Origin: Bacteroidota bacterium
GTDB taxonomy: Bacteria; Bacteroidota; Bacteroidia; Chitinophagales; Chitinophagaceae
NCBI GenBank assembly: GCA_016868895.1
Contig: VGFK01000005.1
Location: forward strand, 1-64,000
DNA: 64,000 nt
Direction of reading: 5' to 3'
This document shows, in pieces, positions 6,455-14,892 of the stretch; within the stretch, counting starts at the first letter, position 1, and each line of letters begins with the position of its first letter. The notes beneath the pieces were generated by a model. It did no database searches and was not told where the DNA came from. It worked only from the letters and a program-made list of their open reading frames with translations. Made by a program: the position numbers and the translations under genes.

Positions 6455-8344
6455 ATGAAAATCATCACTATTATTTTGTCCGTTTTTTTATCCGGTGTTG
6501 CATTTGCTCAACAACCAATTTCAATCATACCGCGTCCTGCGGAGATGAGGGTAGGGACGGGGAAGTTCATCGTTAGTCCTAATACGGCGCTGGTCCCTCT
6601 GGGAAACGATCCCGAGGTGAGGCGCATTGCTGGACTCCTTAATGAAAAGCTGAAGATAGCTGCCGGGTTTACCCTGAAAACCGAGCAAACCCAGCGCAAA
6701 GACGCGATTCATTTTAAGCTCATCAACGAGCCGGCGCTGGGCAATGAAGGGTACCGGTTGCATGTCACCGGAGAGGATGTGACGATTGCAGCCAACAAGA
6801 GCGGCGGACTGTTTTACGGACTTCAATCCCTGTTTCAGTTACTGCCCTATCAAATTGAAGGCAAATCGTTGATAACCAATTTTCAGTGGTCGATACCTGT
6901 AGTGGAAATTCGAGATGTTCCCCGGTTTGGATGGAGGGGACAAATGCTGGATGTTTCCCGGCACTTTTTTACCAAAGACGAGGTCAAGTCTTTCATCGAC
7001 GATATGGCCCAGTACAAGTACAACCTGTTGCATTTTCATTTGACAGACGACCAGGGTTGGAGGATAGAAATCAAGCAGTATCCTAAGCTCACTTCCGTCG
7101 GCGCCTGGAACGTAAAAAAGGAGGGTCGATTCGGCGCGTTTAGTCCACCTGCCGTCAACGAGCCCCGTGATTATGGAGGATTTTATACGCAGGACGATAT
7201 CCGCGAACTGATCCGGTACGCGAAGGACCGTTATGTGGAAATCCTACCGGAAATCGAGAGTCCCGGTCACTCCCTTGCAGCCATCGCCTCGTATCCGGAA
7301 CTTTCCTACACACCGGGTACTTACGTTGTGAATTCTGGTGAAACGTTCATGGATTGGTTTGGCGGAGGAAAGTTTGCGGCGCGGGTCGACAATACCCTGT
7401 GCCCCGCAAACGATAAGGTCTATGAGTTTCTGGATAAGGTCCTGGGAGAAGTAGCCCAGCTTTTCCCCTTCCCATACATCCATATGGGGGGCGATGAGTG
7501 TGCGAAGAATTTTTGGGAAAAGAATCCCCAGATCAAAAGCCTGATGGCGAGAGAGAAGCTTGGCGACATGGATGCAGTGCAAAGCTATTTTGTCGGCCGT
7601 GTCTCCAGCATCATCACCTCAAAAGGAAAGAAGATGATCGGGTGGGATGAAATTTTGGAAGGAGGATTGGTGAAGTCGGCTGCCGTAATGAGCTGGAGAG
7701 GGATGAAGGGTGGAATTGAGGCGGCGAAGAAAGGGCATGAAGTCGTGATGACACCCAGCGATTTTGTATATGTCGATTACATGCAGGGCGATGCTGCCCT
7801 GGAACCACCGGTCTATGCAACACTTCGGTTGAAAAAAACCTATCAGTTCGAGCCGGTGCCCGAAGGCGTGAATGCGAATTTGATTAAAGGGGGACAAGCC
7901 AACTTGTGGACCGAACAGATTTACAACATGCGGCATCTGCGCTATATGTTATGGCCACGTGGGTTTGCCATTGCGGAAGCACTGTGGAGTCCTAAGTCGG
8001 CCCGCGACTGGAAAGGATTTGTCCCCCGCGTTGAAGAACATTTCAAACGCTTCGAGGTCTCCGACCGCAAGTACGCCCCCAGCATGTATGAGCCAGTCGT
8101 GAATGTCAAGCGATCTGCAACGGGAGGATTTGCACTGGACTTTGATGTAGAGGTGCCGGGTGTGACTGTCCATTACAGTTTTGATCATTCGTTTCCGGAT
8201 AATTTTTATCCTGCGTATTCCGGGAAAAGCATTGTTGTTCCGGTGGATGCTACGGTCTTGCGGGTGGTTTCGTATACATCCGGTCGACTTGTTGGTCGCA
8301 CCATGACAATCTCAATTGCTGATTTGAAGAAGAGGGTGAAGTAG
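6455..8344 (+). CDS. GH20 beta-N-acetylhexosaminidase
   Basis: The 629-residue protein has a signal peptide (about residues 1-19) and an N-terminal GH20b domain (ISIIPRPAEMRVGTGKFIV). The catalytic barrel begins near GWRGQMLDVSRHFFTKDEVK. YNLLHFHLTDDQGWRIEI and HMGGDECAKNFW are GH20 signatures; the catalytic pair is D347/E348. A C-terminal chitobiase-type beta domain covers about residues 545-625. It releases terminal N-acetylglucosamine or N-acetylgalactosamine from chitin-derived or glycan substrates, probably in the periplasm or outside the cell. It is an isolated gene; the MBOAT fragment occupies its promoter side. A mosaic repeat begins at its stop codon. Confidence 0.93.
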   Translation: MKIITIILSVFLSGVAFAQQPISIIPRPAEMRVGTGKFIVSPNTALVPLGNDPEVRRIAGLLNEKLKIAAGFTLKTEQTQRKDAIHFKLINEPALGNEGYRLHVTGEDVTIAANKSGGLFYGLQSLFQLLPYQIEGKSLITNFQWSIPVVEIRDVPRFGWRGQMLDVSRHFFTKDEVKSFIDDMAQYKYNLLHFHLTDDQGWRIEIKQYPKLTSVGAWNVKKEGRFGAFSPPAVNEPRDYGGFYTQDDIRELIRYAKDRYVEILPEIESPGHSLAAIASYPELSYTPGTYVVNSGETFMDWFGGGKFAARVDNTLCPANDKVYEFLDKVLGEVAQLFPFPYIHMGGDECAKNFWEKNPQIKSLMAREKLGDMDAVQSYFVGRVSSIITSKGKKMIGWDEILEGGLVKSAAVMSWRGMKGGIEAAKKGHEVVMTPSDFVYVDYMQGDAALEPPVYATLRLKKTYQFEPVPEGVNANLIKGGQANLWTEQIYNMRHLRYMLWPRGFAIAEALWSPKSARDWKGFVPRVEEHFKRFEVSDRKYAPSMYEPVVNVKRSATGGFALDFDVEVPGVTVHYSFDHSFPDNFYPAYSGKSIVVPVDATVLRVVSYTSGRLVGRTMTISIADLKKRVK

Positions 8345-8391
8345 GTTGTAGGCGTGCCCGCCGTGGCGGGTTGTAAGTTGTATGTTGCTAG
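8342..8391. repeat. Mosaic repeat with GC palindrome after the hexosaminidase gene
   Basis: In G-rich orientation it reads TAGGTTGTAGG, then CCCGCCGTGGCGGG (8357-8370, a 6-bp perfect stem with a 2-base loop), then TTGTAAGTTGTATGTTG. The first bases are the TAG stop codon of the hexosaminidase. There is no T-run, so it is not a canonical terminator. Confidence 0.8.
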
Positions 8392-8400
8392 GTGTGATCA

Positions 8401-9393
8401 TTAATATTCATCTACCCCGTATTTCAGTCCCATTGCAGTTCTAATTCGGTCTAGCGTTTTCATCAGATCAAGGGTGTGGTCGAGCGACCAAATGGGACTT
8501 TCGGTTTTCCCTTCTACTAGACATTCCTGAACATGTCGTGCTTCAAACTGGTATCCAAAACCAGCCTCTCTATCCACTCCGACCAAGGTCCGAGTATCCA
8601 CGATGCCCGGATAATATTGAATGGTCGCGGACGGTTCATAAAAGCGGGAGGTCAGTCGGATGCGTCCCTTTGTTCCAAAAATATCTGCGTCGGTTTCCAG
8701 GTTTGAAGCCAGGGTGGCAAACAGGTTGGCAGATCGACCGTTGTTGTAATGAAACGAGATGGAACATTGTTCATCCACTCCAGTCGCTGCAGGGTTCATG
8801 CTGGCCTGGATCATATCTGGTACGCCCAGAATGGACTGGGCCAGAAAGACCGGGTAGATGCCGATGTCGAGCAGGGCTCCGCCTCCAAGGGCAGGATCAA
8901 AGAGACGCGGTGCCACCGGTTCCACCGGTTTGAAACCGAAGTTGGCATTGACGCCCTTGAGTTCACCAAGGAGTCCCTCTGCTATCATCTCTCGCACTTT
9001 CTGATAATGCGGCAGGAAGCGGGTCCACAAGGCTTCCATCAAGAATACTTTTCTCGACCGCGCCAATGCGATCATTTCGCTGGCTTGTCGGTGATTGATG
9101 GCAAATGCTTTTTCGCAGAGTACCGCTTTGCCATGGTTCAAGCAGAGCAAGGTGTGCTCATGGTGATGGCTGTGCGGACTCGCTACGTAGATCACATCCA
9201 GATCCGGAAGATTGACCAGATCTTGGTAGGAGCCGAGTACATGCGTAGCCGGAAAATCGTTGGCAAAGGCTTGTGCACGTTCCCATGAACTTGACGCGAC
9301 AGCATGGAGCACTGCACCTTCAACGTGTTTCAGGTCCGATGCAAATTTCCGTGCAATCTTTCCGCAAGCGAGGATGCCCCAGTTGGTTTTCAT
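8401..9393 (-). CDS. Gfo/Idh/MocA-family oxidoreductase (dihydrodiol/xylose dehydrogenase-like)
   Basis: The 330-residue cytoplasmic protein starts with a Rossmann NAD(P)-binding domain (NWGILACGKIARKFASDL). The family motif normally written EKP reads CEKAFAINHRQ (about residue 96). The C-terminal substrate domain contains GGGALLDIGIYPVFLAQSIL, typical of the group with trans-1,2-dihydrobenzenediol dehydrogenase. The exact substrate, probably a sugar or polyol, cannot be told. It is a single gene between two repeat elements and lacks the Tat-type leader of the other members in the window. Confidence 0.85.
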   Translation of the reverse strand: MKTNWGILACGKIARKFASDLKHVEGAVLHAVASSSWERAQAFANDFPATHVLGSYQDLVNLPDLDVIYVASPHSHHHEHTLLCLNHGKAVLCEKAFAINHRQASEMIALARSRKVFLMEALWTRFLPHYQKVREMIAEGLLGELKGVNANFGFKPVEPVAPRLFDPALGGGALLDIGIYPVFLAQSILGVPDMIQASMNPAATGVDEQCSISFHYNNGRSANLFATLASNLETDADIFGTKGRIRLTSRFYEPSATIQYYPGIVDTRTLVGVDREAGFGYQFEARHVQECLVEGKTESPIWSLDHTLDLMKTLDRIRTAMGLKYGVDEY

Positions 9394-9409
9394 AAATCAA
9401 GGTTCTAAG

Positions 9410-9891
9410 TTGTATGTTGTAGGTTGTAAGTTATGTTTTAAAGTCATTTTCAGTGTTTTTTTCAGCATTTTATCGGTAATGAAGATTATTATTTTGTACG
9501 AATGAAATCGTATAGAGATTTAAATGGTTATCAACTATCACTTTCACTTTTTTATCAGGTTCATCCCTTGACCTTAAGGTTACCCAAATACGAGTGTTAT
9601 GAGTTAGGTAGTCAGCTGAGACGATCCGCAGATTCTGTTGTAACCAATTTGGTAGAAGGTTATGGGAGAAAAGAGTACAAACATGATTTCATTTGGTTCA
9701 TGATTATCTCTCATTCCAGTTCCCTGGAAACCATCAATCATCTTGAAAAGTTAGCAGCTCTTCATCCTGGACTTTCTACCGAAGCTTCCATCCTCAAAGA
9801 AGATTATGCTATCCTCAGTCAAAAACTCTATGCTTTTCTGATGTACATTAAAAGGAACTGGCGCACATAACCTACAACCTACAACATACAA
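9410..9891 (+). mobile_element. S23/IVP-like unit bounded by 27-bp inverted repeats
   Basis: The left end (9410-9436) and the reverse complement of the right end (9865-9891) are 27 bases long and differ at one position. Both consist of GTTGTAN heptamers ending in GTTATGT. Between them is a single gene for a four-helix-bundle protein (9502-9870), whose TAA stop lies inside the right repeat. The whole unit is 482 bp. A transcript would fold with a 27-bp basal stem, recalling intervening sequences of 23S rRNA genes that encode related proteins. Mobility is inferred from structure; target duplications were not seen. Confidence 0.55.
9502..9870 (+). CDS. Four-helix-bundle protein of the S23/IVP family
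   Basis: The 122-residue protein contains [20 protein letters not shown] and [15 protein letters not shown], hallmarks of the 23S-rRNA intervening-sequence protein (TIGR02436-type) four-helix bundle. The same fold occurs in the Avd accessory protein of diversity-generating retroelements. The biochemical role of stand-alone copies is not established; an RNA- or DNA-binding role is plausible. No rRNA gene, reverse transcriptase or variable repeat lies nearby. It sits between inverted heptamer repeats. The upstream 65 bases are AT-rich with no clear -7 box. Confidence 0.85.
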   Translation: MKSYRDLNGYQLSLSLFYQVHPLTLRLPKYECYELGSQLRRSADSVVTNLVEGYGRKEYKHDFIWFMIISHSSSLETINHLEKLAALHPGLSTEASILKEDYAILSQKLYAFLMYIKRNWRT

Positions 9892-9937
9892 GCCTCCCTT
9901 GTGAATAACTCGTGGATATCCCCACCTCCTCAAGCAT

Positions 9938-9945
9938 TATATTTG
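9938..9945 (+). promoter_or_regulatory. -7 box upstream of smc
   Basis: TATATTTG matches the Bacteroidota TAnnTTTG box and lies 23 bases before the smc GTG. No TTTG is seen at the -33 position. Confidence 0.45.
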
Positions 9946-9968
9946 ACGCTCGACCAAAATGAGAGAAT

Positions 9969-12900
9969 GTGAGATTAAAGAGTCTAGAGATCAAGGGGTT
10001 CAAGAGTTTTGCGGATAAGACTGTCGTCAATTTTGACGAAGGAATTACAGGCATTATCGGTCCAAACGGCTGCGGCAAAAGCAATATCGTGGATTCCATC
10101 CGCTGGGTGATCGGCGAACATAAAATCAGCAACCTTCGAAGCGAGAATTTGGATAGCCTGGTGTTCAACGGTTCCAAGACCCGTAACGCGAGCGGAATGG
10201 CGGAAGTCAGCCTGACGTTCGAGAACACCAAAAACCTGTTGCCAACGGAATTCAGTACCGTGACCATCACCCGCCGCTTCTACAAAAGCGGGGAGAGCGA
10301 ATACCGCCTCAACGATGTACAGTGCCGGTTGAAGGACATCCTCAACCTGTTCCTGGATACGGGCGTGAGCACCGACAGCTATGCGATCATGGAACTGGGA
10401 ATGGTGGACGACATCATCAAGGACAAAGACAATTCCCGTCGGCGCATGCTGGAACAAGCAGCAGGCATCTCCATTTACAAAACGAGAAAGAAAGAGGCAA
10501 AGCTGAAGTTGGATGCCACCGAGCAGGACCTGGCACGTATCGAAGATCTTTTGTTCGAGATCAACAATCAGCTGAAAGCATTGGAAAGCCAGGCGAAAAA
10601 AGCCGAGCGCTACCACGAAATCAAAAAAGAATACAAAGTCAAATCTATTGAACTGGCCAAAGCAGCGTTGGAAGGATTCAATGTGCAATACAAGGAACTC
10701 AGTGAACAGCAGCAGTCGGAATCCGACCGCAAGATCGGCATCGATACCACTATTCTGGGGGAAGAGGCGGAGCTGGAGCGACTCAAACTGGAGTTCATCG
10801 AAAAAGAAAAAGCCCTGCAACAACTTCAACAGGCGTTCAACGAACTGATCAATACCATTCGCACCCGCGAAAACGATAAGAACCTTGCGCAACAACGTCT
10901 TCAATACCTTGGCGAACGCGAAAAAGCGTTGAATGAGTTTTTGTCGAAGGCGGGTGGACAATCAGCGGGATTGGAAGAGAGCATTGGATTTTCTGAACAA
11001 CAACTGGTCGATGAAGAAGCGGCACTTGCTGCCCTTCAAACGGCCATTGATCAGGTGCGCACACAATTGGATGAGAGCAGAAGGGTGTTTGATGAGAAAA
11101 GGGGACTGGTCGACGAACTGCGTCGTTCCAATCAAACCCTGCAGCGCAGTCAGTTTGAATCTGAAAAAAATGTAGCCATCCGCGATACATCGCTGCAAAA
11201 CATCGAACGCTCCATTCACCAATTGCGTGATGAACAGTCGGCTCGCAAGCAACAGCAATTGGATCTTGAAGGACAGCAACACGACAATGCAGGTGCGCTG
11301 AATGCACAAAAAGAACAACTTGAAACGTTGGTGCTGCAGCACGAAACGGCGAAGTCGCAAATCCTGGAAACGCAATCCAGTCTGGAAGGCCTTCGTTCTC
11401 GCCTTGCAGATGAATCCCGCAAATTTGATTCCAAAAAAAACGAATACGATCTTCTCAAGAGCCTCGTGGATTCCATGGAAGGGTATCCCGACAGTGTAAA
11501 GTTCCTGCACAACAATGCAGGCTGGAATCATCAGTCGCCCATCCTCTCTGACATCATTTATGTCAAAGAAGAATACCGGGCTGCCGTTGAAAATGTACTG
11601 GAACCCTATCTGAATTATTATGTGGTGGGTGATCTTCGTGAAGGATTGCAGGCCGTGCATTTGCTCGACGATAATAAAAAAGGAAAGGCGAATTTCTTTT
11701 TGCTGGACCGACTCAACGCTGAGTACGGCGATCGGCAACTGGAGCAGCGGGGAGTACCGGGCACCATTCCGGCCACTTCCATTGTTGAATACGATAGTCG
11801 GTACACCAACCTGGTGAAATATTTGCTGGGCAATGTCCTCATCGCTGAAGATGAGTCGGTACTGGAACATGCCAATGGCCATATCATATTGGAACGACAC
11901 GGAAAATACGTGAAAGGCAAGTATGCCTTGACCGGAGGAAGTGTGGGATTGTTTGAAGGCAACCGAATTGGTCGCGTGAAAAATTTAGAGAAGCTGGCAA
12001 CGGAAATCGAGGCGCAAGGGTCGGTTGTCGCTGCACTCAAAGCCGACATCCAATCGCGCCACGATCAGGTTCTGGAATACAACAATCAACTTCAAGAGCA
12101 GTCGATCTCTGAAAAACAAAAGCAGATTCAGGAATTAACCAATCGCGCGTTTGCCATTCAAAATCGTTTGGAGTCACTCCAATCGACCGAACAAACAGCA
12201 GTCCACCGCTTGAATGAACTGGAAACACAACTTGCTGCAGACCGCGAAAGCATTCGCTCCGATCGGGAAACACTGGAGCGGTATACCCTAGAACTGAATG
12301 AGCTGACGGGTAGCATCGGTGCCGTGGAGGCCGACTACTCCGCAGCGGAACAGGCGTATAATGCGATCAGTGCACAATTCAACGAAGGCAATATTCAACT
12401 TGCGCGTCAGCAAAATAAAATTGATGCCATTCGGCAAGAATCGGTGTTCAAACGCAATCAACTGGAAGAACTCCGTGCGCAAATCGCCACCAGTTCTGAG
12501 CAATTGAATGAAGCGAATGCCACCATTACGGAAACGTCGCATGAATTATCCGGAATTGAAATTGCCTTGCTTGAACTTTATCGCAGAAAAGAGGACGATG
12601 GAAAGGTGCTGAACAAGGCCGATCAATCTTATTACAACATGCGCAACCTGCTCAATAATAAAGAGAGCGAATTGCGGTTGAAAGTCAAGGAAAAAGAACA
12701 GATCGATCAGTTGCTCAACCTCATCAAAGACCGCATCAATGAATTGCGTTTGCAGTTGGCCGGAATCAAAGAGCGCTTGAATGTGGAGTTCAAGGTGGAC
12801 ATCGAGCAGATTCTCGACGAACCGCGTGAAACTGAAGAGCCGCTGGAAGAATTGCAGGCCGAATGCGATCGCATGAAAAAGCGGCTCGAAAATATTGGAG

Positions 12901-13499
12901 AAGTCAATCCAATGGCCGTCGATGCATTTGTTGAAATGAAGAAGCGTTACGATTTCATTGTGGAGCAGAAAAACGATCTGGTCAGTGCGAAAGACACCTT
13001 GATGCAAACCATCCAGGAAGTCGAAGCCGCAGCCAACCAGCGCTTCCTGACCACGTTCAATGAAGTTCGTGAAAACTTCCAGCGCGTATTCAAGGCGCTC
13101 TTTACGGAAGATGATACGGCCGACATGGTGCTGGAAAATCCGGACGACCTTGCAGAAACCGGAATCGACATTGTGGCCAAGCCCAAAGGCAAGCGCCCGA
13201 CTTCCATCACCCAGTTGAGTGGTGGTGAGAAGACGCTGACCGCTACCGCACTGTTGTTTGCGATTTACCTGATTAAACCCGCTCCGTTCTGTATACTCGA
13301 TGAGGTGGATGCACCGCTTGACGATGCCAACGTGGGTAAGTTCACCAACATGATCCGCCAGTTCAGCAAGGAGTCGCAGTTCATCATTGTTACGCACAAT
13401 AAAATGACGATGTCGACTGTCGACGTGATTTACGGTGTAACGATGCAAGAGCAGGGTGTCAGTAAGATGGTACCGGTCGATTTCAGGAGTCTGAACTAA
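9969..13499 (+). CDS. smc: Chromosome segregation ATPase SMC
   Basis: The 1176-residue protein is of normal SMC length. The N-terminal head has the Walker A motif GPNGCGKSNIVDSIRWVIGE (about residues 32-51). Coiled coil covers about 170-500, and the hinge (about 510-660) contains SDIIYVKEEYRAAVENVLEP. A second coiled coil follows. The C-terminal head has the signature LSGGEKTLTATALLFAIYL and Walker B CILDEVDAPLDDAN. SMC dimers with ScpA/ScpB organise and segregate the chromosome. The start codon is GTG at 9969, required to keep the MRLKSLEIKGFKSF beginning. The Mur-ligase gene overlaps its stop (TAATG). Confidence 0.97.
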   Translation: MRLKSLEIKGFKSFADKTVVNFDEGITGIIGPNGCGKSNIVDSIRWVIGEHKISNLRSENLDSLVFNGSKTRNASGMAEVSLTFENTKNLLPTEFSTVTITRRFYKSGESEYRLNDVQCRLKDILNLFLDTGVSTDSYAIMELGMVDDIIKDKDNSRRRMLEQAAGISIYKTRKKEAKLKLDATEQDLARIEDLLFEINNQLKALESQAKKAERYHEIKKEYKVKSIELAKAALEGFNVQYKELSEQQQSESDRKIGIDTTILGEEAELERLKLEFIEKEKALQQLQQAFNELINTIRTRENDKNLAQQRLQYLGEREKALNEFLSKAGGQSAGLEESIGFSEQQLVDEEAALAALQTAIDQVRTQLDESRRVFDEKRGLVDELRRSNQTLQRSQFESEKNVAIRDTSLQNIERSIHQLRDEQSARKQQQLDLEGQQHDNAGALNAQKEQLETLVLQHETAKSQILETQSSLEGLRSRLADESRKFDSKKNEYDLLKSLVDSMEGYPDSVKFLHNNAGWNHQSPILSDIIYVKEEYRAAVENVLEPYLNYYVVGDLREGLQAVHLLDDNKKGKANFFLLDRLNAEYGDRQLEQRGVPGTIPATSIVEYDSRYTNLVKYLLGNVLIAEDESVLEHANGHIILERHGKYVKGKYALTGGSVGLFEGNRIGRVKNLEKLATEIEAQGSVVAALKADIQSRHDQVLEYNNQLQEQSISEKQKQIQELTNRAFAIQNRLESLQSTEQTAVHRLNELETQLAADRESIRSDRETLERYTLELNELTGSIGAVEADYSAAEQAYNAISAQFNEGNIQLARQQNKIDAIRQESVFKRNQLEELRAQIATSSEQLNEANATITETSHELSGIEIALLELYRRKEDDGKVLNKADQSYYNMRNLLNNKESELRLKVKEKEQIDQLLNLIKDRINELRLQLAGIKERLNVEFKVDIEQILDEPRETEEPLEELQAECDRMKKRLENIGEVNPMAVDAFVEMKKRYDFIVEQKNDLVSAKDTLMQTIQEVEAAANQRFLTTFNEVRENFQRVFKALFTEDDTADMVLENPDDLAETGIDIVAKPKGKRPTSITQLSGGEKTLTATALLFAIYLIKPAPFCILDEVDAPLDDANVGKFTNMIRQFSKESQFIIVTHNKMTMSTVDVIYGVTMQEQGVSKMVPVDFRSLN

Positions 13500-14827
13500 T
13501 GGCCCATTATTTTTTCATCGGAGTTGCTGGTACGGGAATGAGCGCCATCGCTCAATACATGAAAGCAGCCGGGCATGATGTGTCCGGTTCTGATCGACAA
13601 TTTATTCGTGGTCAATTCAATGAAACCCAGGACGCGTTGATGGCTCAGGGAATTTCGTGCTATCCGCAGGGTGCAGGTGGACTCACCACTGATATTGATT
13701 ATGTGATTGTTTCTACCGCAATTGAGGACAGCGTGCCGGAAGTGCAGTTAGCACGGCAATTGGGAAAACCCATTTTGCGTCGCAGCGAATTGCTGGCTCA
13801 ACTTGTTTCCTCAAAAAAAACGATTGCCGTTGGGGGTACTTCCGGAAAGAGTACTACTGCTGCCATGATCTATGAAATCCTGCGTGCAGCAGGATATCAG
13901 CCTTCAGTGATTGGAGGTGCAGGCTTGACCCGATTGATTCGTGAGGGAAAAATCGGCAATGCTGCATATGGCGAAGGAGAGTGGTTGGTCATCGAAGCCG
14001 ATGAAAGCGATGGTTCCATTGTGAACTATCATCCGGAAATCGGCCTGTTGTTGAATGTTGACAAGGATCATCAGGATATAGAGGCGTTGATGCAATTGTT
14101 TGGATTCTTTGCCAATCATTCGCTTCATTTCATTACCAATACGTCTCATCCATTGTCCGCTTCTTTGTCCAAGGGTTCGCCATACGATATTCACCTGCCC
14201 GATGATTTTATGCAACAAGGAGTGGTGGTTCATTTTTCAGTGGATGATGTAAGGTTCAGTATACAGTCGCCTGGTCGCCACACCATGGAAAACGCCATGG
14301 CAGCCATTTCAGTAGCACGTTCCATTGGGATTTCGCTTCAGCAGTGTGCCGAGGCGTTGCAGCAATACGAAGGCATTTATCGTCGGCATCAGATCCTGGG
14401 TGAACGCAATGGAGTGGTGGTAGTAGATGATTATGCGCACAATCCCGTGAAGTGCGCCCGATCGATAGAAGCGTGTCAGCCTTTTTCCAAGAAACTCATT
14501 GCGTGGTTTCAGCCGCACGGATACGGTCCCACCCGGTTTCTCCGTCACGATTTTGTAGAGGAGATCGCAAAGGCGTTGCGACCGCAGGACGAGATTTGGA
14601 TGAGTGAAATTTATTATGCCGGAGGAACGGCTGTAAAAGATATTTCGTCAGAGGATTTGGTCAACGATTTGAACATGCGTGGCGCCAATGCGTTTTTCGT
14701 CGCCAACCGCAATCAACTCGTCGACGCACTGCGCCCGCACCTGGAACCCGGTACTACTTTGCTGTTGATGGGCGCACGAGACCCGTCGTTAGACGCTTTT
14801 GCAAAAGAAGTTTATCAAGCATTATAA
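13499..14827 (+). CDS. Mur ligase family protein, MurC-like
   Basis: The 442-residue protein has the three Mur-ligase domains. They are an N-terminal nucleotide-sugar Rossmann domain (HYFFIGVAGTGMSAIAQYMK), an ATP-binding domain with P-loop GGTSGKSTTAAMI and the acidic motif EADESDGS, and a C-terminal domain with DDYAHNPVKCARSI. It resembles MurC, which adds L-alanine to UDP-MurNAc, and Mpl. The P-loop has Ser where canonical MurC has His/Thr (GTHGKTTT), suggesting a paralogue. It is coupled to smc by an ATG overlapping the stop. The canonical dcw cluster is not nearby, so I do not assign murC. Confidence 0.78.
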   Translation: MAHYFFIGVAGTGMSAIAQYMKAAGHDVSGSDRQFIRGQFNETQDALMAQGISCYPQGAGGLTTDIDYVIVSTAIEDSVPEVQLARQLGKPILRRSELLAQLVSSKKTIAVGGTSGKSTTAAMIYEILRAAGYQPSVIGGAGLTRLIREGKIGNAAYGEGEWLVIEADESDGSIVNYHPEIGLLLNVDKDHQDIEALMQLFGFFANHSLHFITNTSHPLSASLSKGSPYDIHLPDDFMQQGVVVHFSVDDVRFSIQSPGRHTMENAMAAISVARSIGISLQQCAEALQQYEGIYRRHQILGERNGVVVVDDYAHNPVKCARSIEACQPFSKKLIAWFQPHGYGPTRFLRHDFVEEIAKALRPQDEIWMSEIYYAGGTAVKDISSEDLVNDLNMRGANAFFVANRNQLVDALRPHLEPGTTLLLMGARDPSLDAFAKEVYQAL

Positions 14828-14836
14828 GGTATACGT

Positions 14837-14892
14837 TAACCTACAACCCGCCACGGCGGGCTCGCCCACAACCTACAGCCCACAACCTACAA
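14837..14892. repeat. Mosaic repeat between two convergent genes
   Basis: It is C-rich on the plus strand: TAACCTACAAC, then CCCGCCACGGCGGG (14847-14860), a short GC linker, then CCACAACC/CTACAAC-type heptamers ending exactly at the stop codon of the minus-strand ureohydrolase-like gene. It fills the whole intergenic space. Confidence 0.8.

Noticed and set aside
8357-8370. The palindrome CCCGCCGTGGCGGG as a rho-independent terminator
   Set aside because: The stem is only 6 bp and no T-run follows on either strand. A role in transcription or mRNA end stability is possible but not shown.
9410-9891. The S23-type gene as part of a diversity-generating retroelement or an rRNA intervening sequence
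   Set aside because: There is no reverse transcriptase, template/variable repeat or rRNA sequence next to it, so only the protein family is shared.
9984-10961. Long minus-strand open frames opposite smc (also 10962-11900 and 12546-13448)
   Set aside because: They are shadows of the strongly supported smc gene, with low-complexity hydrophobic sequence, no family motif and no promoter.
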